From: Pseudomonas lijiangensis
Lineage (GTDB): Bacteria; Pseudomonadota; Gammaproteobacteria; Pseudomonadales; Pseudomonadaceae
NCBI RefSeq assembly: GCF_018968705.1
Contig: NZ_CP076668.1
Coordinates: forward strand, 2,739,001 to 2,803,000
DNA: 64,000 nt
Reading direction: 5' to 3'
Positions 35,813 through 45,033 of this stretch are shown one piece after another. The notes under the pieces are model-generated. The model made no database searches. It was given only the letters and a program-made list of their open reading frames with translations, and was not told the DNA's origin. The stretch's first letter is position 1. Every line of letters begins with the position of its first letter. Position numbers and translations under genes: made by a program.

Positions 35813-38296
35813 GTGCCTGACGATCTGCCTTCTGCTCTTCCTCCCGACCTGGATATCGAACTCAATCCGCCCGAGCGCCTGCCGCTGTTCAAGCGCCTGT
35901 TGTCACGCCTGATGGGGCGTGGTCTGACGGGACTTGGCGCGCAGCACAGGCCTTCGTGGTTTCAGGGGCATGCCGACGGGTTTCTGAGTGGGCATATCGA
36001 GGGCGTGAACGAGGGCTACGCCGAAGGTCGACTGGATGGGCTGGAGCAGGGGCGCAATGTTCTTTTGATTCGCGATACCCGTCCCGGCGAGCATCGCGGG
36101 CCGAAGGTCGATGATCATCTGTTCGATGACTGGCGTCTGGGTCTGACCCCTGAGCTGAAAAAACGCATCAAGGCCGATGTGGCGCAAAAGCTGCCGCCCC
36201 ATGCCCAGCCCAGCCCGGCGCAATGGAAAATGATCTTCAGCGATACGCCTTCCACCTACGTGATTGCGGGTGCAGGAGCGGGCAAGTCCACATCGCTGGT
36301 GCTGCGGGTACTGTTGCTTCACCACTATCTGGGGTTCGAGCTGGAAGCCATGACCGTGGTGACGTTCACCCGCGAGTCGCGCAAGGACTTCATCGGCAAA
36401 CTGATCGAGATAATGGCTTTGTGGGGGCATACCCTGAGCCACAAGCAGGCCCGGGATCTGGTTCGCACCTTCCACTCGCGGATCCTGCCTCTGGTTCGCA
36501 GCCTGCCGGGCTTCGAGCAATTGCGCGCTTTCGAGAATCTGGGTAATACGTCGGCCTCTGGGGATGAGGCCGACAGTAACCCGTTCGATTTGCGCATCAA
36601 CGACGCCCAGCGTCAGCAATTGAACCTGTGCTATCGCGACCTGTATGCCAGCAACGAACGCTTTCGCGAAGTGATTGCGCCGCTGTACCGCCATGCGCTG
36701 CAACTCAAGGAGCTGGATCGCGATCACCCGGATGTGCAAAAGCGCATCACCGTGACCGAGCTGTCGGCCAAGCGCGATGAAGAACTGTGCGACATCATCG
36801 AAGACCTGTGGATACGGGCAAAGGCCTGGCCTATAAAGGGCATTGAGCCCATGCGCCAGACCATTGAAATCAATGGCTTTGCCTTTCACGTTCATGGCTA
36901 TATCGCCGAGCTGGATGCCTGGGTTGTGCTGGGGCTCGACTCCAGTGAAGACCAGCAGATGAAACGCCCCGGTGCCAAGCTTCCGGTCTGGGCCGAATGG
37001 GTCATCAAGCGCACGCTGTTTCAAGCTTTCTGCCGCAAACCGTTGATCTGGTTCGAGAACTACGAAGCGGCAGGCAAGGTGCTGCAATCCCTGGCCGGAT
37101 CGGCCGTAGCGGGGCCGGGGTTCGATTACCGGGTCAAGGGTGAACTGGGCGCGGCACCGCTGCTGGATTGCTTTGTCATGGCCGCCAGCTTTATCGAGAA
37201 CCTTGGCCTCGATGTGCCCGCTGCCGTGGCTGAAATGAGTTTTGCCAGCAATGACCCTGACCGGTTTTTCTTCGAGGGCCTGAGCCTGTTCTGGAAGGCC
37301 TTTGAAAACCATCTGCTGGATCAGAAGCCACCGATCATGACCTACAACCGGATGTTCGCCCTGTTTGGCGAAACATCACCGGAAAACCTGCGCCAGGTCA
37401 GCGATGAAATGCTCAGGCCTCTTGCGCACCTGATGATCGATGAGTTCCAGGATGTCTCACCGCAGATCGTGTCCTGGATACGGGCCAGCCTGCAGGAAAT
37501 CCGACGCCGTGGTCCGGCCATGCACACCGGCCGCGTGGCCAGGCATTCATCGCTGTTGTGTGTGGGTGATGACTGGCAGTCCATCTATGGCTGGCGAGGC
37601 AGCTCGCCACACTACTTCATGGAGTTTCCCAAGGAGTTTTCATCGCCCGCGACCACCAAGGTCATGCTCAGCGATAACTTTCGCAGCCATCAGCACATTA
37701 TCGATGCCGCCGAGCATATCGTGCGCGCTGCGCCTGCCATTGCGGGCAAGAAGGCCAAGGCCAGCGGCGCAGTCCAGGAACGGGTGCCGGTCACGGTGCT
37801 GAACCGCGATGACAATGAGCTGGCCGAGCGTGTGGCCGAGCACTACAACGCCGGTGACTCGATCCTGCTGCTGTATCGAAAGAACAGTGAGAAGGCCATG
37901 ATTTCCGAGTCGTTGAAATCCCTGATCCAGACCGATGCGGCCATGGGGCCGCAGGCAAGGCGAATCAGGATGCTGACCTATCACAGTTCAAAAGGACTGC
38001 AGGCCGATGCGGTATTCCTGCTAGGGGATTGCCAGCACTCGACGCTGTCGCCCTACAAGAATCAGGTGTATCGCCTGGCCGGTCTTGGTGATGCCGGAGA
38101 TTCGCAGTCGTTTGACAATGCCCAGCAGGACGAAGTCCTGCGTCTGGCCTATGTGGCCATCACTCGTGCGATACGCCATTGCTACTGGTACATCGACGAA
38201 AGCTCTGCGGGGAGCGACCCCATCAAGGTGCCCAAGGCATCGGACAGGGTTGCCCAGGACAAGCCTTTTTTCGAGGACCTGCGCAAGAATCGATGA
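35813..38296 (+). CDS. UvrD-family helicase with GxxxG N-terminal repeat
   Basis: 827 residues from a GTG with GGAG 6 bases upstream. Glycines at 52, 56, 60, 64, 68, 72, 76 and 80 form a perfect GxxxG repeat like that of FliH; it is not part of standard UvrD proteins. The SF1A motor follows: Walker A GAGAGKS (153-159, K158), VVTFTRESRKDFI, Walker B DEFQD (543-547), GDDWQSIYGWRGS, YHSSKGLQADAVFLLG, and YVAITRAIRHCYW. All motifs look canonical, closer to DNA helicase IV/UvrD than the island helicase is. It should unwind DNA using ATP. GC-rich and core-like in codon use. It was not recognised as a named gene. Confidence 0.88.
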   Translation: MPDDLPSALPPDLDIELNPPERLPLFKRLLSRLMGRGLTGLGAQHRPSWFQGHADGFLSGHIEGVNEGYAEGRLDGLEQGRNVLLIRDTRPGEHRGPKVDDHLFDDWRLGLTPELKKRIKADVAQKLPPHAQPSPAQWKMIFSDTPSTYVIAGAGAGKSTSLVLRVLLLHHYLGFELEAMTVVTFTRESRKDFIGKLIEIMALWGHTLSHKQARDLVRTFHSRILPLVRSLPGFEQLRAFENLGNTSASGDEADSNPFDLRINDAQRQQLNLCYRDLYASNERFREVIAPLYRHALQLKELDRDHPDVQKRITVTELSAKRDEELCDIIEDLWIRAKAWPIKGIEPMRQTIEINGFAFHVHGYIAELDAWVVLGLDSSEDQQMKRPGAKLPVWAEWVIKRTLFQAFCRKPLIWFENYEAAGKVLQSLAGSAVAGPGFDYRVKGELGAAPLLDCFVMAASFIENLGLDVPAAVAEMSFASNDPDRFFFEGLSLFWKAFENHLLDQKPPIMTYNRMFALFGETSPENLRQVSDEMLRPLAHLMIDEFQDVSPQIVSWIRASLQEIRRRGPAMHTGRVARHSSLLCVGDDWQSIYGWRGSSPHYFMEFPKEFSSPATTKVMLSDNFRSHQHIIDAAEHIVRAAPAIAGKKAKASGAVQERVPVTVLNRDDNELAERVAEHYNAGDSILLLYRKNSEKAMISESLKSLIQTDAAMGPQARRIRMLTYHSSKGLQADAVFLLGDCQHSTLSPYKNQVYRLAGLGDAGDSQSFDNAQQDEVLRLAYVAITRAIRHCYWYIDESSAGSDPIKVPKASDRVAQDKPFFEDLRKNR

Positions 38297-38329
38297 ATGA
38301 GTGGGCGGGAGCTCAAGGCTCTCGTCTGT

Positions 38330-38587
38330 TTACAGGAAGCCAGCCAGTTGATTGCTGCCGAACAGTTCCATCTCGGCTTCGATGGCCTCGATGATCCGTT
38401 CGACGTCGCTGGCGTTCATGACAGTTGCGCAGGGCAGGCCGGCAATTGCTACTACCGTTTCACCGCTGGCCCGGTCGAACAGCCGGGCAATCATGCTGCT
38501 GGGTGCATCCATGGTGGCTTCAAAGCCAACCGGATGAAAGTGCCAGCGCATCAGTTGGCATGCATTGGGGAACGTGACTTTGGTCAT
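38330..38587 (-). CDS. DUF1652-like small protein
   Basis: 85 residues. Its size and the pattern ...ARLFDRASGETVVAIAGLPCATVMNASDVERIIEAIEAEM resemble DUF1652, a family found almost only in pseudomonads; I recognise it only by general look. Weak Shine-Dalgarno AGGTGGG precedes the ATG. It may be co-transcribed with a doubtful small frame just upstream (38606-38830). It converges on the helicase gene with 33 bases between the stops. Confidence 0.6.
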   Translation of the reverse strand: MTKVTFPNACQLMRWHFHPVGFEATMDAPSSMIARLFDRASGETVVAIAGLPCATVMNASDVERIIEAIEAEMELFGSNQLAGFL

Positions 38588-38922
38588 GGAAGCGGCCCAC
38601 CTGATTCAATCGAGCAATTCCTTCAGCCCCAATGGGTAGGGAGACCAGTCTAGATGCGACCGATAAAAGCCGAAGTGACCAAACAGTGCACAATCCTGAA
38701 TGATCGTACTGCTTTCCTGCGGGATGATCTGAACGGTCTGACGAGACCTAAAAATAGCACCTGCCTGCACACAGCTGGAAAATATTTTCAGGCGCCAGTC
38801 GAATTTTTCGAATAATTTGATGCACGTCAAAAACGTTTGATCCTTCGAGCTGTTTGCTTCAAGTATTGAGGTGTGCCCGCTGGATAGGGCAAGCTGGTTT
38901 CATTGACCCATGGAGTTGAAGA
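38588..38922. other. Upstream region of the polyamine-binding gene
   Basis: 335 bases. Apart from the doubtful minus-strand frame, this region holds the promoter of the downstream binding-protein gene. GGAGTTGAAG at 38910-38919 is its ribosome site, and AATTTTTCGAATAATTTG at about 38803 is AT-rich and a likely binding or promoter stretch. No definite -35/-10 pair could be assigned. Confidence 0.3.
38606..38830 (-). CDS. Possible small hypothetical protein (TTG start)
   Basis: 74 codons with no ATG; the only usable start is TTG at 38830, with AAGGA about 9 bases upstream. The product (KLFEKFDWRLKIFSSCVQAG...) is not recognised. Its stop lies 18 bases before the DUF1652-like ATG, an operon-like spacing, which is the main argument for it. 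Codon use is mixed. It may be chance, since the stretch could equally be the regulatory DNA of the polyamine-binding gene. Confidence 0.3.
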   Translation of the reverse strand: MTCIKLFEKFDWRLKIFSSCVQAGAIFRSRQTVQIIPQESSTIIQDCALFGHFGFYRSHLDWSPYPLGLKELLD

Positions 38923-40002
38923 ATGCTGAGTAAATCCGTTGCTGCACTGATGTTGCTGGCCTCCACCAGTCATGCAGCAGACAGGGTCAATATCTACAAC
39001 TGGACCGACTACATCGCGTCCGACACCTTGAAGAACTTTCAGGCGGCGACCGGTATCGAGCCTGATTACCAGACCTACGAAACCAATGAAGCCCTCAATA
39101 CCAGGCTCATGGCCCGTCACTCGGGTTATGACGTCGTGGTGCCGTCCGTGCATTTCATGGCACGACAGATCGACAAGGGCGCCTTGAAGGTGCTCGACAG
39201 GCATCAGCTACCCAACTGGAAGAATCTGAACCCGGTCCTGCTCAAGGCGCTGGAGGTCAACGATCCCGGCAATCAGCATGGGTTTCCGTATCTATGGGGC
39301 AGCACCGGCGTCGGTTACAACGTGGACAAGGTCAAGGCTGTACTGGGCGACAATACGCCGCTGGATTCCTGGGACCTCATCCTGAAGCCGGAGAATATGC
39401 AAAAGCTTGCCCAGTGCGGTGTCGCGATCCTTGATAACGCTACGCAAGTGTTTCCGATCGTCCTGAATTATCTGGAACTGCCTCCCCATAGCGAGCAACC
39501 CGAAGACTATGCAAAGGCCGAAGCTGCACTGGCCGCCATTCGTCCTTATGTTCTCTACTTCGACTCGGTCAAGTACATCGAGGATCTGGGCAGTGGCAAG
39601 ATCTGCATGGCATTGGGTTTTTCCGGTGATATGGCTCAGGCCCAGGATCGTGCAGATAAAGCCGGTAACGGCATAAAAATTGGTTACACCGTCCCGAAGG
39701 AGGGCGCGCCGATGTGGTTCGACATGGTTGCCATGCCCATCGATGCCCCCAATGAAAAGGCTGGCTATGCCTTCATGAATTACCTGTTGCGTCCGGAAGT
39801 GATGGCCCATATCACCAACGAGGTCAAATACGCCAATGGCAATGAAAAGGCCGATGCATTGATCGACCCCGCTCTTTGGGCCGATACGAGCATTTACCCT
39901 AATGCCGAAATGCTCAGCAGGATGTTCGTGCTTGAGCCGGTCGAGATGAAAACCGAAACGTTGCGCACACGTATCTGGGCCAGCACCAAATCAGGAAATT
40001 GA
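38923..40002 (+). CDS. Periplasmic polyamine-binding protein (PotF/SpuD-like)
   Basis: 359 residues with a short signal peptide (MLSKSVAALMLLASTSHAAD, cleaved after about 18). The mature N-terminus VNIYNWTDYI is the signature of PotD/PotF/SpuD spermidine-putrescine binding proteins. YETNEALNTRLM, GFPYLWGSTGVGYN and the C-terminal DMVAMPIDAPN are also typical. It should bind a polyamine or related amine in the periplasm. No permease or ATPase gene lies beside it, so it is an orphan; the next gene is a chemoreceptor. A sensory role through that receptor is possible but unproven. Confidence 0.9.
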   Translation: MLSKSVAALMLLASTSHAADRVNIYNWTDYIASDTLKNFQAATGIEPDYQTYETNEALNTRLMARHSGYDVVVPSVHFMARQIDKGALKVLDRHQLPNWKNLNPVLLKALEVNDPGNQHGFPYLWGSTGVGYNVDKVKAVLGDNTPLDSWDLILKPENMQKLAQCGVAILDNATQVFPIVLNYLELPPHSEQPEDYAKAEAALAAIRPYVLYFDSVKYIEDLGSGKICMALGFSGDMAQAQDRADKAGNGIKIGYTVPKEGAPMWFDMVAMPIDAPNEKAGYAFMNYLLRPEVMAHITNEVKYANGNEKADALIDPALWADTSIYPNAEMLSRMFVLEPVEMKTETLRTRIWASTKSGN

Positions 40003-40238
40003 ATAGGACGGGGTAACTTTCCAATCGGGAAGTATCAGTGAAGTACAACTGAAGGTCGGCACTTTGACGCCAGAAAAGATTTTCTGTTTTTGACTCCATT
40101 TATTCTCAAGTGCGACCGATAACCGGTTTATGGGGTATGGCTTTTATGCTGTAGTCCCTCTAATTGGCGAGGGTTCTGACTCTCTCGTTTCGTTATGCAC
40201 GGATCGCATCGGGTTGTATCTCCCAAGAGAATGATTCC
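40003..40238. promoter_or_regulatory. Chemoreceptor upstream region
   Basis: 236 bases between the binding-protein stop and the chemoreceptor start. AT-rich stretches (TTTTCTGTTTTTGACTCCATT at about 40080) are present. A frame open from 40164 has no ribosome site and is non-homologous. A promoter for the receptor is expected here, so it is probably not co-transcribed with the binding protein. Confidence 0.3.
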
Positions 40239-41864
40239 ATGTCACTACGAAGCATCAATATTGCGCCTCGTGCTTTTCTGGGCTTTGCCTTTATTGCCGT
40301 TCTGGTAATAGGGCTGGGCATTTTCGCACTCAACCGCATGTCGATCATTCGCCAGGCCACCACGGATCTGGAAACCAACATGCTGCCCAGCATCGGCTAT
40401 CTGGGGGAAGTAGACGAGAACCTGTTGCTGTTACGCATCATGTCGTTCAGGTACCTGATCAACCGGGAGCCCGAGCAGATACAGGAAACCGAAACTCGTG
40501 CCCAACTGTTGACTCAAAAACTCAAGAAAGCCGAGGCCAACTATGCAGCCTTGCCGTCGGAGGATGATGAAAAAGAGGTCTATAGAAAATTCCAGGCGGC
40601 GCTGGCCGAATACCTGGATATACAACAAGCCGCAATAACGCTGTCGCGCAGTAATGATCTTGAAGCGTTGAAGATACTGGTAAACACGAAAGTGAAAGCC
40701 AGTACGGATTTGATTTCTTCGCTACTTGATCAATTGATTACGATCAATAAAAAGTCTGCCGCGGAAGCTTCCGAGCTTTCAAGCATGCACTTTGATAATG
40801 CCAATACCGCAATCATTCTGGTTTCGGTGCTGGCGGCGGCCTTGACGGTTCTTCTGGCGTGGTTATTGACGCGCAGTATTGTCATGCCATTGTCCAGAGC
40901 AGTACGTGCTGCACAGGAAATCTCCGACGGGAACCTGACCCGGCATATCGAAGTAGACGGCAATGACGAACCTGCACGCCTGCTGGAAGCATTGGTAGTG
41001 ATGCAGCAGAACCTGCGCAAGACCATCGAGCAGATTTCCGGTTCTGCGACCCAGTTGGCGTCGGCTGCCGAAGAGCTGAGTGCCGTGACTGAAGAGTCTT
41101 CCCGCGGGCTGCAACGGCAGAATGACGAGCTTGAGCAGGCCGCCACTGCCGTCAACCAGATGACCGCTGCTGTGGAAGAAGTAGCCCGCAACGCGGTATC
41201 CACCTCGCAGGCCTCGCAGCAATCCAACGAAACGGCGCGTCAGGGGCGGGACAAGGTGGTGGAAACGGTCAGGGCAATCCAGGTCATGACCCAGGATGTG
41301 CAGAGCGCTTCCAGTCTGGTCGAAGGGTTGGCCACTCAGGGGCGCGAAATCGGCAAAGTGCTGGATGTGATCCGTGGCATCGCCGAGCAGACCAACCTGC
41401 TGGCACTCAACGCTGCCATCGAGGCTGCACGTGCAGGCGAGGCGGGCAGAGGGTTCGCGGTCGTGGCAGACGAAGTGCGGGCGCTGGCGCATCGTACCGC
41501 CCAGTCGACCCGGGAAATCGAGCAGATGGTGGCAGGCATCCAGAGCGGAACGGGGCAGGCTGTTGAGTCCATGACCCTCAATACCGGCCGTACCCGAGTC
41601 ACGCTGGATCTGGCTCAGGCCGCGGGCGATGCGCTGGAGCGGATCACCGATGCCATCTCGCAGATCAACGAGCGCAACCTGGTGATTGCCAGTGCTTCCG
41701 AGGAACAGGCTCAGGTTTCCCGGGAAGTTGACCGCAACCTGGTGAATATCCGTGACCTGGCTAATCAGTCGGCTGCAGGTGCCAATCAGACCAGCGCTGC
41801 CAGCCACGAGCTGTCACGACTGGCTGTGGGACTGAATACGATGGTGGGTCGATTCGTGATCTGA
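40239..41864 (+). CDS. Methyl-accepting chemotaxis protein
   Basis: 541 residues from the ATG at 40239, chosen because the cytoplasmic stretch plus first helix ([20 protein letters not shown], about 12-31) then starts the protein properly; a frame from 40164 adds an unrelated leader. A four-helix-bundle sensor of about 155 periplasmic residues follows, then a second membrane helix (about 190-212), a HAMP domain, and the long signalling coiled coil. The conserved hairpin tip [19 protein letters not shown]...[10 protein letters not shown] is intact. There is no C-terminal pentapeptide tether. It controls the flagellar motor via CheA/CheW. The ligand is unknown; the upstream polyamine-binding protein suggests an amine. 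Confidence 0.94.
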   Translation: MSLRSINIAPRAFLGFAFIAVLVIGLGIFALNRMSIIRQATTDLETNMLPSIGYLGEVDENLLLLRIMSFRYLINREPEQIQETETRAQLLTQKLKKAEANYAALPSEDDEKEVYRKFQAALAEYLDIQQAAITLSRSNDLEALKILVNTKVKASTDLISSLLDQLITINKKSAAEASELSSMHFDNANTAIILVSVLAAALTVLLAWLLTRSIVMPLSRAVRAAQEISDGNLTRHIEVDGNDEPARLLEALVVMQQNLRKTIEQISGSATQLASAAEELSAVTEESSRGLQRQNDELEQAATAVNQMTAAVEEVARNAVSTSQASQQSNETARQGRDKVVETVRAIQVMTQDVQSASSLVEGLATQGREIGKVLDVIRGIAEQTNLLALNAAIEAARAGEAGRGFAVVADEVRALAHRTAQSTREIEQMVAGIQSGTGQAVESMTLNTGRTRVTLDLAQAAGDALERITDAISQINERNLVIASASEEQAQVSREVDRNLVNIRDLANQSAAGANQTSAASHELSRLAVGLNTMVGRFVI

Positions 41865-41871
41865 AAGTGAA

Positions 41872-41923
41872 TGGGAGGCGGCAAGCGGCAAGTTGCAAGC
41901 TGTAAGCTGTAAGTCGCCTCCCA
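41872..41923. terminator. Hairpin with AAGCTGTAAG repeats after the chemoreceptor
   Basis: Perfect 9-bp arms TGGGAGGCG (41872-41880) and CGCCTCCCA (41915-41923) enclose 34 bases of the CAAG/GCAAGCTGTAAGC word family seen at two other sites. It starts 8 bases after the stop codon. No T-run follows, so it may be a REP-like processing element rather than a true intrinsic terminator. Confidence 0.55.
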
Positions 41924-42294
41924 CTCATGCCAATTTTTGAAACAAAATCTCATTCGCAATGTTTTTGCCAATATTCGCTGGTTTCTCGCAACAACCCCTC
42001 CTGATCCCCCGCTTAATGAGCTTATAAAGCTCGTCGATGAGCCTTTATTGGCGATCTTTTCTCTCGCGTTTTGTCTGTTTTTGCCTGCCGAATGCAACAA
42101 GAAGGCTTTTTTGGACTCCTACCATCCGAATTCTTCATATCGAAACATAACGGTATTAGTCTTTAAGCGTGATCAAGGGTACGTATTCGACTGATCCACA
42201 AAGGATTTCCCGGGGGCTGCGAACCCGCTCATGGCTGGCATATTCGCATCAGCGACACGCTGAATTTACATAAACACGTGCCGGACTCCATACG
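41924..42294. other. Intergenic region before the histidine phosphatase gene
   Basis: About 370 bases, AT-richer than average. Overlapping short frames exist on both strands (plus 41937-42194, minus to 42100) but neither has a ribosome site or plausible composition. The promoter of the phosphatase gene should lie near its end; GATCAAGGGTACGTATTCGACTGATCC (about 42170) is a loose inverted pair (GATCA...TGATC). Confidence 0.3.
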
Positions 42295-42975
42295 ATGAAT
42301 ATGTCAAAACTCTCCTCAATAAGCCGGGTCTATCGCCGTTACGCCTGGTTTCTTTTCCCTGCCTTGCTGGTTTTCTGCGCTGCCTTCTGGCTCTCCATCG
42401 GTCGCGGAGTGCATGCCGAGCCGAAAAACGGTACTCAAACCCTGGTATTCCTGCGCCATGCAGAGAAGCCTTCCATGGGCCTCGGACAGTTGAATTGCCA
42501 GGGCCTGAATCGGGCCATCGATTTATCCGAGCTGTTGCCAAGGACTTATGGCAAGGCCGACTTCATCTTTGCCGCCAACCCGAGTCGTCATGTGGAAGAG
42601 GGTGAGGGTGATCAGTCCTACAGCTACCTGCGACCCTTGATGACAGTCGGACCCAGCGCCATCAAGCTGGGCCTGCCGGTCAATATCGACTTTGGTGCCA
42701 ATGACACCGGCGCCCTGGCCGATGAGTTGATGCACGACAAGTATCACAACGCGACCATCTACACGGCGTGGTCTCATGGTTATCTGCCTGAGCTGATCAA
42801 CAAGGTGGCCCAGGAAGCCTCGGGCCAGAAAGTGAAGCTGGTGGATGACTGGACAGGCGACGACTTCGACTCGGTGCTGGTGATTACCCTGAAATGGGTC
42901 AACGGCAAGGCCACGCTGGATTACGAGAACCACAAGCAGGGCCTCGATAACGGCACGATTTCCTGTCCGACCTGA
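42295..42975 (+). CDS. Periplasmic/membrane-anchored histidine phosphatase family protein
   Basis: 226 residues. One N-terminal membrane anchor or uncleaved signal (WFLFPALLVFCAAFWLS, about 18-34) precedes a phosphoglycerate-mutase-like domain with the phosphohistidine motif FLRHAEKP (canonical RHG; here RHAE, common in this subgroup). A second catalytic His lies in WSHGYLPEL. It should hydrolyse a phosphate ester outside the cytoplasm; substrate unknown. The start could be the ATG at 42295 or at 42301. Monocistronic. Confidence 0.85.
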   Translation: MNMSKLSSISRVYRRYAWFLFPALLVFCAAFWLSIGRGVHAEPKNGTQTLVFLRHAEKPSMGLGQLNCQGLNRAIDLSELLPRTYGKADFIFAANPSRHVEEGEGDQSYSYLRPLMTVGPSAIKLGLPVNIDFGANDTGALADELMHDKYHNATIYTAWSHGYLPELINKVAQEASGQKVKLVDDWTGDDFDSVLVITLKWVNGKATLDYENHKQGLDNGTISCPT

Positions 42976-43075
42976 TCGAAACCGTCCATACATGTCTGCC
43001 CACGTCATGCCTGCTTGACGATCTGCCGGGGAAGTCTGTTATCTGTGGCCATTGCCCATGGTCGAGGAACAGCGC

Positions 43076-43927
43076 ATGTACAAGGATTACCCCGCCGCTT
43101 ATCAGGTCAGCAAAGGTGCTGCGCTGCAGGTAGACAAGGCGTTTTACGAGCGTATACGCGCCAGTACCGGACAGCGCACGCTGATCGAGACATTCGAGGT
43201 GCCGATTCGTACCGGGCGGGCCTGGAAGGTCAAGGCGGGGCAGGTATTTCGTGTCACCACTCCGGTCGGCCCGCAGGTCGGCGATTTCAATGTCTGGAAT
43301 GCCGACGATCCTCGCGAGCGTCTGTGGGCTGCCAGAACCCGCCAGTTGCAGGGCGCTCATGTGAGCACTCATGACAGACTCTGGTCGAACCTGCCGTTTC
43401 TGCGCCCCATGGTAACCATTACCGACGACAGCCTGGCCAGTTACGGCATCGACGAGCACGGCGGTCGGCTGCATGATCTGCTTGGCACCCGCTGCGACCC
43501 TTACGTCAACAAGATGCTGACCGGCGAAGACTTTCACCACCACTGCCACTCCAACCTGACCCGCGCAGTGTTGCCCCACGGCCTGACCGAATTCGATGTC
43601 CATGACGTGCTGAATATCTTCCAGTGCACGGGGCTCAATCATGACGACATGTATTTCATGAAAGCCTGCCCGGCCCGTCAGGGCGATTACCTGGAATTCT
43701 TCGCGGAAATCGACTTGCTGTGCGCCTTGTCCACGTGCCCCGGCGGTGACCTGTCATTGCCCATGTGGGGGCCGGACGCTCAGGATCCGCTGTCTGTCTG
43801 CCGTCCCTTGGGCGTGGAAATCTACAGTCTTGATGACTCGCTGCTGGAAGGCTGGATGTCGCCTCGGCGGGCCAGCTATGACGGTTTGCACGGGCTGAAG
43901 ATTTCACCGGCAGAATGGGAAAAGTAG
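43076..43927 (+). CDS. DUF1989 / urea carboxylase-associated family protein
   Basis: 283 residues from the ATG at 43076, with GAGGAA 7 bases upstream; an upstream ATG at 43052 has no site. Features typical of the family are the KAGQVFRVTTPVGPQVGDFNVWN start of the fold (about 55-77), a Cys/His cluster (FHHHCHSN), and the C-terminal CPGGDLS. Such proteins accompany urea carboxylase/guanidine metabolism or nitrogen-related transport clusters, but none of those genes is nearby, so its role here is open. Confidence 0.85.
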   Translation: MYKDYPAAYQVSKGAALQVDKAFYERIRASTGQRTLIETFEVPIRTGRAWKVKAGQVFRVTTPVGPQVGDFNVWNADDPRERLWAARTRQLQGAHVSTHDRLWSNLPFLRPMVTITDDSLASYGIDEHGGRLHDLLGTRCDPYVNKMLTGEDFHHHCHSNLTRAVLPHGLTEFDVHDVLNIFQCTGLNHDDMYFMKACPARQGDYLEFFAEIDLLCALSTCPGGDLSLPMWGPDAQDPLSVCRPLGVEIYSLDDSLLEGWMSPRRASYDGLHGLKISPAEWEK

Positions 43928-44119
43928 CAACCGGCCATCAACTTTATCCTTTGCCCATGGCTTTACTGTCCGAGCCCGGATAATGTGTGAGCCCCTGTGT
44001 TTACCTCAGCGCAGTACAGGGGCGCGCAGGGCGCGAATGCCCGCGCATGAGCCGATCACGGAGGAATGGCCGGACCCGAAAAGGGCATTACTGCTGGCTA
44101 TCCGGATTAGAACCTACTC

Positions 44120-45019
44120 ATGTGCCCTGTTTTTCGTACCCTGGCGGTGCTGGTTGTCGCGCTCGGCCTTTCGGGCTGCATCGCCAATCCCATTCCCCTG
44201 ACGCCACAGACGGTCGAGCGCCTGCATCAGCAGCCACCGGTTCGGTTTCTGCTGACATTCGACGACGGGCCCAGCGCATCAAGCTTCTACAATCCGACGC
44301 TCACGGTGCTGGACAGCCTGGCCACTAACCCCGTGCAGCCGGATATCAAGGCCGTGTTCTTCGTCCAGACCGGTGCAAGTGGTGCAGGCGGCAGTGAGCA
44401 GGGTCGAGCGATCATGCAGCGACAGCATGCAGAAGGGCATGTGCTGGGTTTTCATACCAGCACACCCCATCACACCAATCACCGCTCGCTGAACCCTGAA
44501 GATCTTGAGCAATCCCTGACGCAAGGCAGTGCGATCATCGCCGGCATCACGGGCACGCCGACGGTTCTGCTGCGTCCGCCATTCTGGAACTATGACAAGC
44601 GCACCTTCGCGGCCTACCAGCAGCATGGCCTGCATGTACTGCTGACCGACCTGAGTGCCAATGACGGCAAGATATGGGGTTACAACTTCAGCCTGCGCCG
44701 CCGCTCCAATATGGTCCGGCAGCTATCGGAAGTGCGCGAGCGCATCGCCGCAGGCGAGCTGCCGTCGGTCGAGGGCGTCATACCGGTGGTGGTCACGTTT
44801 CATGATCTGAATCGCTACACCGCCCGCCATGCTCGGGAATACCTGCAGATCCTGATCGACAGCGCCCGTGAAACCGGCGTGACCCTGGATCAAAAGCCTT
44901 TCTACGACGACAGCGCCCAGCTCAAGCGTGCAGCGCTGGCTCGTACGGTCAAGAGCAGTGATGAGCCCGTGCGGCTGCCGGGCATCTGGAACTGGCTCTG
45001 GGACCAAAACTCGCACTAG
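44120..45019 (+). CDS. Polysaccharide deacetylase-family lipoprotein
   Basis: 299 residues. The N-terminus MCPVFRTLAVLVVALGLSGC has a lipobox with Cys20 lipidated. A NodB domain follows: TFDDGPS with D48/D49, a metal-binding HTSTPHH (H112...H117), and RPPFW. The late motif VVVTFHDLN carries the second catalytic His. It should de-N-acetylate a surface or periplasmic polysaccharide such as peptidoglycan or an exopolysaccharide. No polysaccharide operon adjoins it. An alternative short frame at 43983 lacks any support. Confidence 0.88.
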   Translation: MCPVFRTLAVLVVALGLSGCIANPIPLTPQTVERLHQQPPVRFLLTFDDGPSASSFYNPTLTVLDSLATNPVQPDIKAVFFVQTGASGAGGSEQGRAIMQRQHAEGHVLGFHTSTPHHTNHRSLNPEDLEQSLTQGSAIIAGITGTPTVLLRPPFWNYDKRTFAAYQQHGLHVLLTDLSANDGKIWGYNFSLRRRSNMVRQLSEVRERIAAGELPSVEGVIPVVVTFHDLNRYTARHAREYLQILIDSARETGVTLDQKPFYDDSAQLKRAALARTVKSSDEPVRLPGIWNWLWDQNSH

Positions 45020-45033
45020 GCTTTGTAGGCCTG

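Noticed and set aside
41937..42194. 85-codon plus frame between the chemoreceptor and the phosphatase gene
   Set aside because: No ribosome site and no family resemblance; competes with a minus-strand frame of similar length over the same AT-rich bases.
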